Below the pieces are notes generated by a model. The model was not told where the DNA came from. It did not search any database and saw nothing but the letters and a program-made list of their open reading frames with translations. Source: Aquincola tertiaricarbonis (GTDB lineage Bacteria; Pseudomonadota; Gammaproteobacteria; Burkholderiales; Burkholderiaceae_C). From it: DNA of 64,000 nt. A program made the translations under genes and the position numbers. This document shows positions 42,963-51,561 of this stretch, piece after piece. The DNA lies in contig NZ_CP097635.1 in the NCBI RefSeq assembly GCF_023573145.1, positions 992,001 through 1,056,000 on the forward strand, read 5' to 3'. Within the stretch, counting starts at the first letter, position 1, and each line of letters starts with the position of its first letter.

Positions 42963-44333
42963 ATGACCCCCCTCACCCATCAGCCCGCCGACGCCCCATC
43001 GGTTCACACTGAAGAGCTGCTGCGCCGGTTCGACACGCCGGGCCCGCGCTACACCTCCTACCCGACCGCCGACCGGTTTGCGGAGCAGTTCGGTCCTGCC
43101 GACGCCGTGCGCGTGCTCCAGGCGCGAAGCCGGGTCGGTTCTGGCGAGCCGCTGTCGCTGTACGTGCACATCCCGTTCTGCGAGTCGCTGTGCTACTACT
43201 GCGGCTGCAACAAGATCATCACCAAGCACCACGAGCGGGCGGCGGAGTACCTCGATGCGCTCGAGACCGAGCTGGCCCTGGTCGTCGGCTCGCTCGGCTC
43301 GGGGCGTCCTGTCTCCCAACTGCACTTCGGCGGTGGCTCGCCGACCTTCCTGTCCGATGCCGAGCTGAGCCGGGTGATGAACGGCCTGGGCGCTGCGTTC
43401 GAGCTGACGCCGGATTCCGAGGTGTCGATCGAGGTGGACCCACGGACCGTCACGCCCGACCGCCTCGCGCATTTCCGCGCGCTGGGTTTCAATCTCCTGA
43501 GCTTCGGGGTGCAGGACTTCGACCCCGACGTGCAGCAGGCGGTGCATCGGGTGCAGTCCTTCGAGATGGTCCGGGGCCTGATGCAGAGCGCCCGGGAGCT
43601 GGGCTACGTCTCGATCAATGCCGACCTGATCTACGGCCTGCCCAAGCAGACCCCGGCGAGCTTCGCCCGCACCGTGCAGCAGATCGGCGAGTTGCGGCCC
43701 GACCGCATCGCGCTCTACGCCTACGCCCACCTGCCCGAGCGTTTCAAGCCGCAGCGGCGCATCGCCGAGGTCGACCTGCCCACGGCGCCACAACGCATCG
43801 CGATGCTCGGCGACGCCATCGCCGGCTTGCTGGCGCGCGGCTACGACTACATCGGCATGGACCACTTCGCCCTGCCGGAGGATTCTCTGGCGGTGGCCAA
43901 GCGCGAAGGCCGCCTGCATCGCAACTTCCAGGGCTACAGCACTCAACCCGACTGCGACGTGGTGGCGCTCGGCGTGTCCGCGATCGGTCGTGTGGGCGGG
44001 TCGTACTACCAGAACGCCAGGACGCTGCCCGAGTACTACGAGTCACTGCAGCAGGATCTGCTGCCGGTGGTGCGGGGCTACGCCCTGACGGCCGACGACG
44101 AACTGCGGCGTGACGTGATCATGGCCTGGATGTGCCAGGGCCGCGTCGAGTTCGCACCCATCGAGCGCAAGCATCGGGTGCGCATGTCGGACTGCTTCGC
44201 TGCGGAGCTGCAGTGCCTGCGCGGAATGGCTTCGTCGGGTCTCGTCGTCCTCGGAGATGACGCGATCGAGGTGACGACGTCGGGCTGGTTCCTCGTTCGC
44301 GCGGTGGCGATGCTGTTCGACCGGCATCTGTAA
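42963..44333 (+). CDS. hemN: Oxygen-independent coproporphyrinogen III oxidase
   Basis: A 456-aa radical-SAM enzyme that converts coproporphyrinogen III to protoporphyrinogen IX without oxygen. The cluster cysteines C73, C77 and C80, plus C82, are in PFCESLCYYCGCNK; the HemN-specific start FDTPGPRYTSYPTADRF and the SAM-binding LHFGGGSPTFLS follow. Length equals typical HemN. It is the last gene of the NO module, 52 bases after the SirB-like gene, and would supply haem for qNOR and NnrS at low oxygen. Such genes are usually FNR/DNR controlled, but I see no clear FNR box upstream. Confidence 0.95.
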   Translation: MTPLTHQPADAPSVHTEELLRRFDTPGPRYTSYPTADRFAEQFGPADAVRVLQARSRVGSGEPLSLYVHIPFCESLCYYCGCNKIITKHHERAAEYLDALETELALVVGSLGSGRPVSQLHFGGGSPTFLSDAELSRVMNGLGAAFELTPDSEVSIEVDPRTVTPDRLAHFRALGFNLLSFGVQDFDPDVQQAVHRVQSFEMVRGLMQSARELGYVSINADLIYGLPKQTPASFARTVQQIGELRPDRIALYAYAHLPERFKPQRRIAEVDLPTAPQRIAMLGDAIAGLLARGYDYIGMDHFALPEDSLAVAKREGRLHRNFQGYSTQPDCDVVALGVSAIGRVGGSYYQNARTLPEYYESLQQDLLPVVRGYALTADDELRRDVIMAWMCQGRVEFAPIERKHRVRMSDCFAAELQCLRGMASSGLVVLGDDAIEVTTSGWFLVRAVAMLFDRHL

Positions 44334-44421
44334 ATGGCGAAGGACCGGCACCGCTTTTCGCGGGTCGTGTAGCGGGCATGTGCTGTTCAGGCGTGGCGCA
44401 TCCTGCGCTGCGCGCCTGACG

Positions 44422-44871
44422 TCAAGCCGAGAGTTCTGCGCCGGCGCTGTCGAAGACCCGTACGGCGACCGGGATCGCCGCCCGCACGCTCTGGGTCACG
44501 GTGCAGAAGTCCTCGTACTGGGCAACGGCACGGTCCACGAGCCTCAGGGCGCTCGCCGGCACGCCCAGGTGGATGTCCACCGCCAGGCTGCGAACACGAA
44601 GACGCCCGCGCTCGTCGCGGGCCAGAATAGCGTCGACGGTCGCGCGCATCGGAACCTCGTCGTTCCTGAACTTGCGCAGCGAAAACGCCAGGCTCGCCGA
44701 CAGGCAGTTGCCCACCGCGGCCATCAGCAGCATCTCCGAGTCGGGCCCGCCGCCCTGGCCGAGCGGCGGCATGGCGTCCGTCGACAGCCGGGGCACGCAG
44801 GCCAGGCCGAAGTCGACCTCGAACCGAAGTTCGGACCGGAGAGCAAGGGTGACGGTCCCGACCGTGTCCAT
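44422..44871 (-). CDS. OsmC/Ohr family protein
   Basis: A 149-aa protein of the OsmC fold: LRFEVDFGLACVPRLSTDAM, SEMLLMAAVGNCLSASLAFS (the conserved peroxidatic Cys in VGNCLS) and VDIHLGVPASALRLVDRAVA with a second Cys in YEDFCTVTQSVR. OsmC proteins reduce organic hydroperoxides. It converges on hemN with about 88 bases between. It may pair functionally with the cupin gene upstream on the same strand, which is broken. Confidence 0.87.
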   Translation of the reverse strand: MDTVGTVTLALRSELRFEVDFGLACVPRLSTDAMPPLGQGGGPDSEMLLMAAVGNCLSASLAFSLRKFRNDEVPMRATVDAILARDERGRLRVRSLAVDIHLGVPASALRLVDRAVAQYEDFCTVTQSVRAAIPVAVRVFDSAGAELSA

Positions 44872-44894
44872 GAGAGGCGCCGCCGGCGGTCAGT

Positions 44895-45224
44895 TCAAGG
44901 CTTGAGCGCGATGGTGACCAACGCAGAGGCGTCGGACAGCGCGGTGACCGAATGCGTCGCGCCGCCGGCCAGGAACATCAGCTCACCGGCTTAGAGCCTG
45001 GACGTGCGGCCGTCGACATCCACGCTCAGCAGGCCTTCGATGCAATGGATGGTGATCTCACCGGGCACCTTGTGCGGTGGCAGCGACTTGCCGGACAGCA
45101 GCACGAGCCGCGTCACCTCCAGGTCGCGCGACTCGAAGAGTGCAGCGGACTGTTCGTTCGGCAGTCTCTCGCGCAGCGCGTGCACGGCGAGGACCTGACC
45201 TGCTGTTGCGTGAGGGAGCGCCAT
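44895..45224 (-). pseudogene. Cupin-domain protein with an in-frame stop
   Basis: From ATG 45224 the frame gives a cupin: LAVHALRERLPNEQSAALFE, TRLVLLSGKSLPPHKVPGEI (metal-site H and E) and TIHCIEGLLSVDVDGRTSRL. A TAA at 44991 then interrupts, and the same frame continues AGELMFLAGGATHSVTALSD with the final cupin strand and stops at 44895. Restoring one base (CAA for TAA) would give a full 109-aa single-domain cupin. Small cupins of this kind are often found beside NO and oxidative-stress genes. Confidence 0.78.
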
Positions 45225-45363
45225 GGGGTGGGCGTGAGCGATGACCGGGCGAGTGTGCTCTGGCGAGGCGGTGATCACAATGCCCGACCCTCCCGGAAAC
45301 CATGGATGCCCACAGCTGCGACGGCCAACGCGAACGTGTGCAGTGATCTTGATCGCGGGGCGG

Positions 45364-46940
45364 TCAGGAGGGCGGCTGTGCCAGCTGGACCCGATTCCGC
45401 CCTCCCGCCTTCGCAGCGTACATGGCCGCATCTGCACGGCGCAGGAGTCCGTCCGGGCCGTCCCCCGGCAGGGCGACCGCGATGCCGATCGACGCCCCGA
45501 TGTCAAGGCGCTGGGTCTCGACATGGAATGGTCGCTGCAGGCTCTCCAGGACACGGTGCGCCAGCGCCACGGCGGCATCGCTGCCCTCGATGCCCGTCTG
45601 CAGGATGGTGAACTCGTCCCCGCCCATGCGTGCGACGAGGTCGCTCTCACGGGCGGCATGCCGAATGCGCTGGCCCACCAGTGCCAGCACCTTGCCGCCC
45701 ACGACGTGCCCGTGCGCGTCGTTGATGGGCTTGAACCCGTCCAGGTCGAGGTAGCGGATCGCCAGCTGGGTGACCTTCTGAGCCTGCAGGGCACGCACCG
45801 CGGCGTCGGCCAGGGCGGCTGTGAGTTGCTCCAGCAACGCGTCCCGATTGAGCAGGGAGGTCAGGCCGTCGTGGCGGGCCAGGTGCCGGATCCGCTCCTC
45901 GCTGCGTCGACGCTCGCTGATGTCCGAGTAGGTCCTCAGCACCCCGCCACCGACGATCGGCGTGCTGTGCACTTCGATCACCCGGCCATCCGGTCGCTTG
46001 CGGTCGTACACATGGGCCTTGTCGAGCAGACCGCCTTGCCGGACGAACTCCTGGATGTCGTTGGGCGTGCGCGAGAACTCGTCCTGCTGCCACTGGTAGG
46101 CCAGGACCTCGTCGAAGCGCGGCCGGGACCGCATCAGACCCGCCGGCAGGTCGAGGAGCTCGAGCGCCCGCCGGTTGCACACCTCGACCACGTGCTGCGC
46201 GTTGATCATCATCACGCCCTGCTCCATGTGTTCGAGCGTGGCCTCGAGAACGGCGGTCTTCTGGCGCACCAGCGCCTCGCTCTCCCACGCGCGCCGGTCC
46301 GCTTCGGCCAGCTCACGTGCTGTCGCTTGAGCACGGTGATGTCGGCATGCACGCCATAGCGCTGCCCCTGCTCTGTCTGCTGCTCCACGATGCGAACCCA
46401 TCGGTCGTGAGGCAAGGGCAGTTCGAACGGCGCACCGATGAAGCGCAGGTGCTCGGCCGGCGTGTGCAAGCCCTGCTCGAACCGCGGGGTCTCGACCGCC
46501 TCATGGCTCGCCCAGGACAGCCGGTAGATCTGCTCGAAGCTGACGCCCAACGACGCCTGTCGGCCCGGCAGGCGGTACTGACGCACGAAGGGCTCGTTGA
46601 CCTAGGTGAGCGTGCAATCCGGATCCGCCACCGCGACACCGTCGGCGATCAGGTCGAACAGGCTCTCTCCGCCCTGCAGGCCGGAGCTGGGCAGGACTTC
46701 GGCCAATGATCGATCGGGCGTCTCGTCGCGCCAGAGTCGAATCCGGCCGACCCCGGCCACGGGCAAGGACGCGACCCGGATCGACCGGCCGCGATGCACA
46801 AAGCTGAAGGGTTGCAGCTGGGCGCGGTGCCGGGCAACCCCCTCCGCGACATACCGCTCGACGAGGTGCTGCTCCTCGGGTTTGAGTCGCTCGCGGTAGA
46901 AACGCCTCAGGTTGTCGGCATAACACTCACCGATATGCAC
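45364..46940 (-). pseudogene. PAS-PAS-GGDEF diguanylate cyclase with a stop, a frameshift and no clear start
   Basis: The C-terminal open frame (45364-46401) has a PAS_7 domain (LEHMEQGVMMINAQHVVEVC) and a GGDEF domain with the intact motif ARMGGDEFTIL. Upstream, a first PAS piece ends with ITVLKRQ, where one base is missing (about 46310). Further upstream a TAG at 46602-46604 interrupts CTLT/VNEPFVRQYRLPG. The open frame continues beyond GTG 46940 to about 47040 (AYDRALAWNRTFLLLFPEHA) without a good start codon. At least two lesions mean no full-length enzyme. The isolated PAS_7-GGDEF part could still be translated, but no ribosome site was seen. Confidence 0.8.
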
Positions 46941-47025
46941 GGCGTTGGCATGCTCGGGAAACAGCAGCAGGAAGGTCCTGTTCCACGCCAGCGCCCGGTC
47001 GTACGCGACACCGGCGAAGGAATCC

Positions 47026-47430
47026 TCAAGGTCCTGGCCAGCCCCGCGGCCGAAAGTCCGAGGCGCCGGCTCCGATCAAGTCGCGCGCTGCCTGCGCTGA
47101 GCCACAGACCACCTCCTTGAAGGCCCGGTCCGCCATGGCGTCGTAGTCCGCGAGCGCACGCAAGACATCAGGATGCGTGGCGACAAACACGACGCGGATG
47201 TTGGGGTTCGTGCACGCTGGCCCGCGCAGGAACGCGTCGACCTCCTCGACGTCTGCACGCGAAAGCGACAAGGATTGAGTCGGCAGCGTGTCCACGATGG
47301 CATATCGCAGGTCGTCGAACCGCGCATCGGCAGCGATCTGCTGATGGCGCTCCAGGAGTTCCTCGTGCAACAGGTTCCCTGAGTACGTGACCACGACCCC
47401 ACGTGGCTCCCAGCTCAGCTCGTACGGCAT
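47026..47430 (-). CDS. Small STAS-like (SpoIIAA-type) protein
   Basis: A 134-aa soluble protein: SWEPRGVVVTYSGNLLHEEL, DLRYAIVDTLPTQSLSLSRA, NIRVVFVATHPDVLRALADY. The alternating strand/helix pattern and the position of short beta strands resemble SpoIIAA-like or STAS-fold proteins that accompany GGDEF and PAS proteins. It lies directly upstream of the broken diguanylate cyclase and probably formed an operon with it. Function unknown. Confidence 0.6.
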   Translation of the reverse strand: MPYELSWEPRGVVVTYSGNLLHEELLERHQQIAADARFDDLRYAIVDTLPTQSLSLSRADVEEVDAFLRGPACTNPNIRVVFVATHPDVLRALADYDAMADRAFKEVVCGSAQAARDLIGAGASDFRPRGWPGP

Positions 47431-47761
47431 GACCGCCCACTCCTGCTGACGCCATCCCGATCCGGTCGATCGAGGCCCCGTTGCTTGTTGGTTTTACGGG
47501 CGACCCTGCGGATTGGCACACCAACTCCCCGCACGGATCGTACTCCCCATGGCGGAGCCGTCGACGAAGGGTCGACGGGTGCGCTGTCCTGGGCGGTGTG
47601 ACGAATCCCCGCCATGCCGAAGTTGCATCGAGCCGGCTGGCGTGGTACCCGGCCAGCAGCACTGCCGGCAGCGTCGGCCGTTCCAGCAGGCTGCACTCAA
47701 GTTGCGGCGCCCAAGGACGAAAACCCTCCCGAGACGGGACACCCGCCACACCGGCGGGTGC

Positions 47762-49441
47762 ATGACGAAGAAGTGCCAAACAATGACAGCCGCAACAATC
47801 TCCTTGCCCGCCGACGACCGGCCACCGACGGTCCTGCCGCGGCGCCCCGATGCCGGGTTCTTTGCCCACCACGGCGTCTGGGCGCCCGGGGTCCGCCTTT
47901 TCCGCGCGTTGAAGTTCAACGCCAAGGCGGCGCTTATCTCGCTGGCCTTCGTGGTGCCGCTGCTCGGCCTGATCGCCTGGCAGCTGAACCATCAAGCCGA
48001 GATGTCCATGCAGGCACGGGCCGACGCAACGCGCCAGCACGTCGAGATCGCCCACGGCATCCTGGTTCAGGCCCACGCGAAGGAGTCCGGTGGCCAGCTC
48101 AGCCGGGAGCAGGCGCAGCAGCTCGCGAAGGAGACGATTGCCGCGCTGCGCTACGACGGCAGCGAGTACTTCTGGATCAACGACATGCACCCGCATGTCG
48201 TGATGCATCCGATCAAGCCCGAGCTCAACGGCAAGGACGTGTCGGCGACCCAGGACGCGAACGGCATTCCTCTGTTCAAGGCCTTCGTCGCCAAGGTGCG
48301 CGAAAGCGGCAAGGGCTTTGTCGCCTATCAATGGCCCAAGCCCGGCAACGACAAGCCGGTGGACAAGCTTTCCTACGTGCAGGGCTTCGAGCCTTGGGGC
48401 TGGGTCATCGGCTCGGGCATCTACGTGGGCGACGTGCGGGAGGCGGCCCAGAGACAGGTCTTGTGGATGGCTGCCGTGGTCGGTGCGGCACTGCTGCTGG
48501 CCGGCTATCTCTTCATCAGCTTCTACCGCGTGATGGACGGCGGCCTGAACGAGACCCGCCGGCACCTGCGGGCGATGACGGAAGGCGATCTCACCACCTC
48601 CCCCTCGCCCTGGGGACGCGACGAGGCGGCCCAGCTCATGATGGAGTTGCGGGCCATGCAGGAGTCGCTGCGCCGGATGGTGATGCGCGTCAGGCGCTCC
48701 AGCGAACAGATCGTTCACTCGAGCAGCGAGGTCGCCACGGGTGCCCTGGATCTGTCGGCTCGAACCGAACAGACGGCCGCCAATCTGGAAGAGACAGCGG
48801 CGTCGATGGAGCAGATCGCCGCGACGGTGAAGAACGGTGCCGAGCACGCGAACCAGGCCACGCGGGTGGCCCACGGCAACGAGACGGTGGCCACGGAGGG
48901 CGGCCAGGTGGTGCGCGAGGTCGTGCAGACGATGGAGTGCATCCGCCAATCGTCCGCCAGGATCGGCGAGATCATCGGCACCATCGATGGCATTGCCTTC
49001 CAGACCAACATCCTTGCCCTCAATGCGGCGGTCGAGGCGGCGCGGGCCGGCGATCAAGGGCGGGGGTTTGCGGTGGTCGCCTCGGAGGTTCGCACGCTCG
49101 CGCAACGGGCCGCGACCGCCGCCCGGGAGATCAAGAGCTTGATTGGCCAGAGCGTCGAACAGGTGAACGCGGGTGCCGCCGTCGTCGACCAGGCCGGCAA
49201 GAAGATGGACGCCATCGTCGATGCGTCCCGGCGGGTCAGCGGCCTGCTGGGTGAGATCGCCGAGGGTTCGAGAGAGCAGAGTCTGGGCGTGGCCCAGATT
49301 GGCCAGGCGGTCACCGAGTTGGACCACATGACGCAGCAGAACGCGGCGCTGGTCGAACAGGCCGCCGCCGCAGCGGCGGCCATGAAGGACCAGGCCACGG
49401 CGCTGGCCGACGAAGTCGATCGGTTCAGGTTGCCGCAGTGA
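47762..49441 (+). CDS. Methyl-accepting chemotaxis protein with a Cache domain
   Basis: A 559-aa receptor from ATG 47762 (an ATG at 47783 is an alternative). One helix ([20 protein letters not shown]), a periplasmic single Cache domain ([51 protein letters not shown]), a second helix ([20 protein letters not shown]), a HAMP-like linker, and the signalling domain with the tip [20 protein letters not shown] and the end [19 protein letters not shown]. Cache domains bind small organic acids or amines; the ligand is unknown. It lacks a CheR-binding pentapeptide at its end. Intact. Confidence 0.92.
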   Translation: MTKKCQTMTAATISLPADDRPPTVLPRRPDAGFFAHHGVWAPGVRLFRALKFNAKAALISLAFVVPLLGLIAWQLNHQAEMSMQARADATRQHVEIAHGILVQAHAKESGGQLSREQAQQLAKETIAALRYDGSEYFWINDMHPHVVMHPIKPELNGKDVSATQDANGIPLFKAFVAKVRESGKGFVAYQWPKPGNDKPVDKLSYVQGFEPWGWVIGSGIYVGDVREAAQRQVLWMAAVVGAALLLAGYLFISFYRVMDGGLNETRRHLRAMTEGDLTTSPSPWGRDEAAQLMMELRAMQESLRRMVMRVRRSSEQIVHSSSEVATGALDLSARTEQTAANLEETAASMEQIAATVKNGAEHANQATRVAHGNETVATEGGQVVREVVQTMECIRQSSARIGEIIGTIDGIAFQTNILALNAAVEAARAGDQGRGFAVVASEVRTLAQRAATAAREIKSLIGQSVEQVNAGAAVVDQAGKKMDAIVDASRRVSGLLGEIAEGSREQSLGVAQIGQAVTELDHMTQQNAALVEQAAAAAAAMKDQATALADEVDRFRLPQ

Positions 49442-49842
49442 CTTGAAGCTGCTGCAGCGGCAGTCCACGGACCCGCGGTCGACTTTCCCTTCGGCAAGGC
49501 GATCGAGGCCTACCGCCGGGGCAAAGAGTGGATATGGATGCCGAGGAAGTCGAAGCCCGTAGATCGCGTCCGGCCTCACCGACCACCTTGCAGAGACGGG
49601 GGGATGCGTCAATTGAATGTTGCGCATTTGGGCTGGAAGTCAGGCATCCGAGCCGGGGGCGGCGCCCGGGCAATTCATCGCCGCCATCGATCGGCGGCTC
49701 TTGAACTGCCCGCCCGCGCAGCCGGACGCCGGATCGCGGCTGGCCGTTCAGGGGGTAGTCGTACTTTTCGTGCAGATTGGTGCGCTTCGTCCCAGGCAAC
49801 ACCTATGAGGCTGCACCCTGCGGTTTCCCGCGATCTGCCGGG
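49442..49842. other. No gene recognised
   Basis: About 400 bases after the chemoreceptor. A short segment near 49483-49560 (GKAIEAYRRGKEWIWMPRKS) has some protein feel on the plus strand but no start, no family and an early end. The minus-strand frame across the region looks like a shadow. It may be remnant coding DNA. Confidence 0.4.
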
Positions 49843-50427
49843 TCAGACCTCTTCGCTACGGTCGCGAAACTCCAGCTTGAACTGCCAGCCCTCGAAGGCC
49901 GCCACCATTCGGCCGAGTTCGTTCCAGGAGATCTCGCGACCATCGATGACGACCATCGGCACTCGATGGTCCTCGTCGGGATCGCTGCCGACGGTGCCAC
50001 GCAGGATCAGGCGATTGTTCACCTGCGGTCCGTGGTCAGTGTCCTCGAGGTGGGTGAGAGCCAAGGCACGGCGCAGCTTGCCAATGAGCTTGCCGAGCAA
50101 CTCCAGAGGGGCGTCGTCTGGCTCCCCGATCAACTGAAACTCATACCCGGCCTGGCTGCCATCGCGCAGCTCGAACGCGTCGATGGCCATGCCGGGCCCG
50201 AACAGCCTGGTGCGGAACTGGAACTCGTGCTCGGCGCCACGCCCGTCGACCATGCGCACGGGTTCGAAGACCACGTGCTCGAACCCCTGCAGACCGACGC
50301 GGCTGGCGGCGGCCTCGTTGAAGCATCGGCCGCAAAGCTGCCGGTAGCCGCCCTCCATCGACCCGTAGTTCACGACATCGTGGCTGAGCGCGGGCTGACG
50401 GCAAGCGTCGCAGGTGATTGGCTGCAT
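49843..50427 (-). CDS. Zinc-ribbon-containing hypothetical protein, 194 aa
   Basis: From ATG 50427 (MQPITCDACRQPALSHDVVN). Two Cys pairs, CDAC at 6-9 and CGRC at about 32-35, suggest an N-terminal zinc ribbon. The rest is a beta-rich domain: EHVVFEPVRMVDGRGAEHEF, FGPGMAIDAFELRDGSQAGY, and a C-terminal part MVVIDGREISWNELGRMVAA. This resembles uncharacterised DUF-type plasmid or island proteins but I cannot name it with confidence. An inverted repeat TACGG-TAT-CCGTA at 50434-50446 lies just before the start and may be an operator. Confidence 0.6.
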   Translation of the reverse strand: MQPITCDACRQPALSHDVVNYGSMEGGYRQLCGRCFNEAAASRVGLQGFEHVVFEPVRMVDGRGAEHEFQFRTRLFGPGMAIDAFELRDGSQAGYEFQLIGEPDDAPLELLGKLIGKLRRALALTHLEDTDHGPQVNNRLILRGTVGSDPDEDHRVPMVVIDGREISWNELGRMVAAFEGWQFKLEFRDRSEEV

Positions 50428-50449
50428 GGGTGGTACGGTATCCGTATAG

Positions 50450-51085
50450 GCGAGACAACTTTAAGCTACGAACGCGGCACCGCGAACCGATCTGCCACCT
50501 GCTTGGCCCGTCGGACACCAGTTCCTGCGCTTGGCTCACTGTGATCAGCGCGCGAGCGCGTTCGGTGAGCGCAAGATGCTGGGCAAAGTACGCCTCGATG
50601 TGGCGGGCGCCGGCGGCCCCGAGCCCAGCAATGCCGACCCACCAGCGTCGGCGCCGCGACACGCGCAGGGTCAGGTCCGCAAGCTTGCGCGAGCCCGCCG
50701 CGTGCAGCACGCCCACAAGCCGCACGGGTAGCCAGCGATCGACGGCGTCGCGTATGAGGGGCTGCGGCGGTGGCATCCCTCGCAACGTCTCTATGGCGGC
50801 TGCGGCGGTCTTGGCGAGTTTCTGGTCGGACGGGCTGGACGCCGCGAGTGTGCCGGCCAGGTCCGCGTGCGCACGGCTCGTCGCGAAGGCCACCAGTTGG
50901 CGCTTCACCCGCTCAATCACCGAGCGCGACGACGCGCCGGCAGTCCGGCGATCGGGCAGATACCGATCCATGGCGGCGCGGCTGGGCGCCCCTTGAAGCC
51001 AGGCGCGGAATGCAGCCAGCGAATCCTCGTCCGGCCAGGTCGCGTCTGCGGGCATGCTGGGTGGCGCTGACAGCGCGTTCTCCAT
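50450..51085 (-). pseudogene. Integrase N-terminal remnant (DUF3701-like), catalytic domain missing
   Basis: From ATG 51085, residues about 15-190 resemble the N-terminal region of island integrases that carry DUF3701: ATWPDEDSLAAFRAWLQGAP, DRWLPVRLVGVLHAAGSRKL, ADLTLRVSRRRRWWVGIAGL, GAAGARHIEAYFAQHLALTE. At about 50510 this pattern ends and the frame runs on into DNA upstream of the next gene; there is no tyrosine-recombinase core (no R-H-x-x-R or catalytic Tyr). So this is a 3'-truncated recombinase gene, possibly the footprint of a lost island. Confidence 0.6.
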
Positions 51086-51102
51086 GCGCGCCAGCTTAGA
51101 TC

Positions 51103-51120
51103 CTTGGCAGGCATGCCAAG
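51103..51120. promoter_or_regulatory. Inverted repeat upstream of the integrase remnant
   Basis: CTTGGCA and TGCCAAG are separated by GGCA, 17 bases before the integrase ATG at 51085. CTTGGCA recurs at about 51134-51140. The arrangement suggests a repressor-binding region controlling the integrase gene. Confidence 0.5.
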
Positions 51121-51170
51121 CTGATGTTGTTTATCTTGGCATCACTATTGATGAACATGCTCGCCAGCGA

Positions 51171-51190
51171 ACTCTCACCGCGGTGAGAGT
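51171..51190. promoter_or_regulatory. Perfect 20-bp palindrome
   Basis: ACTCTCACCGCGGTGAGAGT is fully self-complementary. It lies about 370 bases before the MocR gene and about 86 before the integrase remnant start (minus strand). No U-run follows on either strand, so a dimeric repressor operator is more likely than a terminator. The cognate regulator is not identifiable. Confidence 0.5.
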
Positions 51191-51561
51191 CTCGGTTGCC
51201 CGGGAGGCAGGTGCAGCCAAGATTAAGGCTCCATAAAGCCGCCGCTCGCGAAGACCAGCCATCGGCCATATCCAGTCTCTCCTCACAGGCAGGTTCCGGG
51301 CACTTCAGAAGTGTCCGGACGGTGGACGTGCGCTGCGCATCTAGGCGCGAGCGTGTGACTGGTCGCCAGCGCATCGCGAGTGCGATTCCGCGATTCGATG
51401 AAATTCCGAGGTTCCACCCAGGCACGGCCGCCCACCTTCAGCAGGCCATCCGGGGACCACGCGGCCCAGCCCCAATGCTTGCATCGCGCCGCAAAAGCCC
51501 TAGACTGCGACGACGCCACCCCACCCCAGCCAGCGGTCGACCGAGGCGCGGTGCCGACACC
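51191..51561. other. Region upstream of the MocR gene without a supported gene
   Basis: The frame of the MocR gene is open across it, but the translation is arginine/proline-rich without domain character and lacks a ribosome site. It probably holds the MocR promoter. A minus-strand frame at 51096-51425 is not convincing either. Confidence 0.4.

Noticed and set aside
47168..49627. 819-aa minus-strand open frame opposite the Cache chemoreceptor
   Set aside because: Long only because of GC bias; no recognisable domain, and the plus strand holds the conserved receptor tip.
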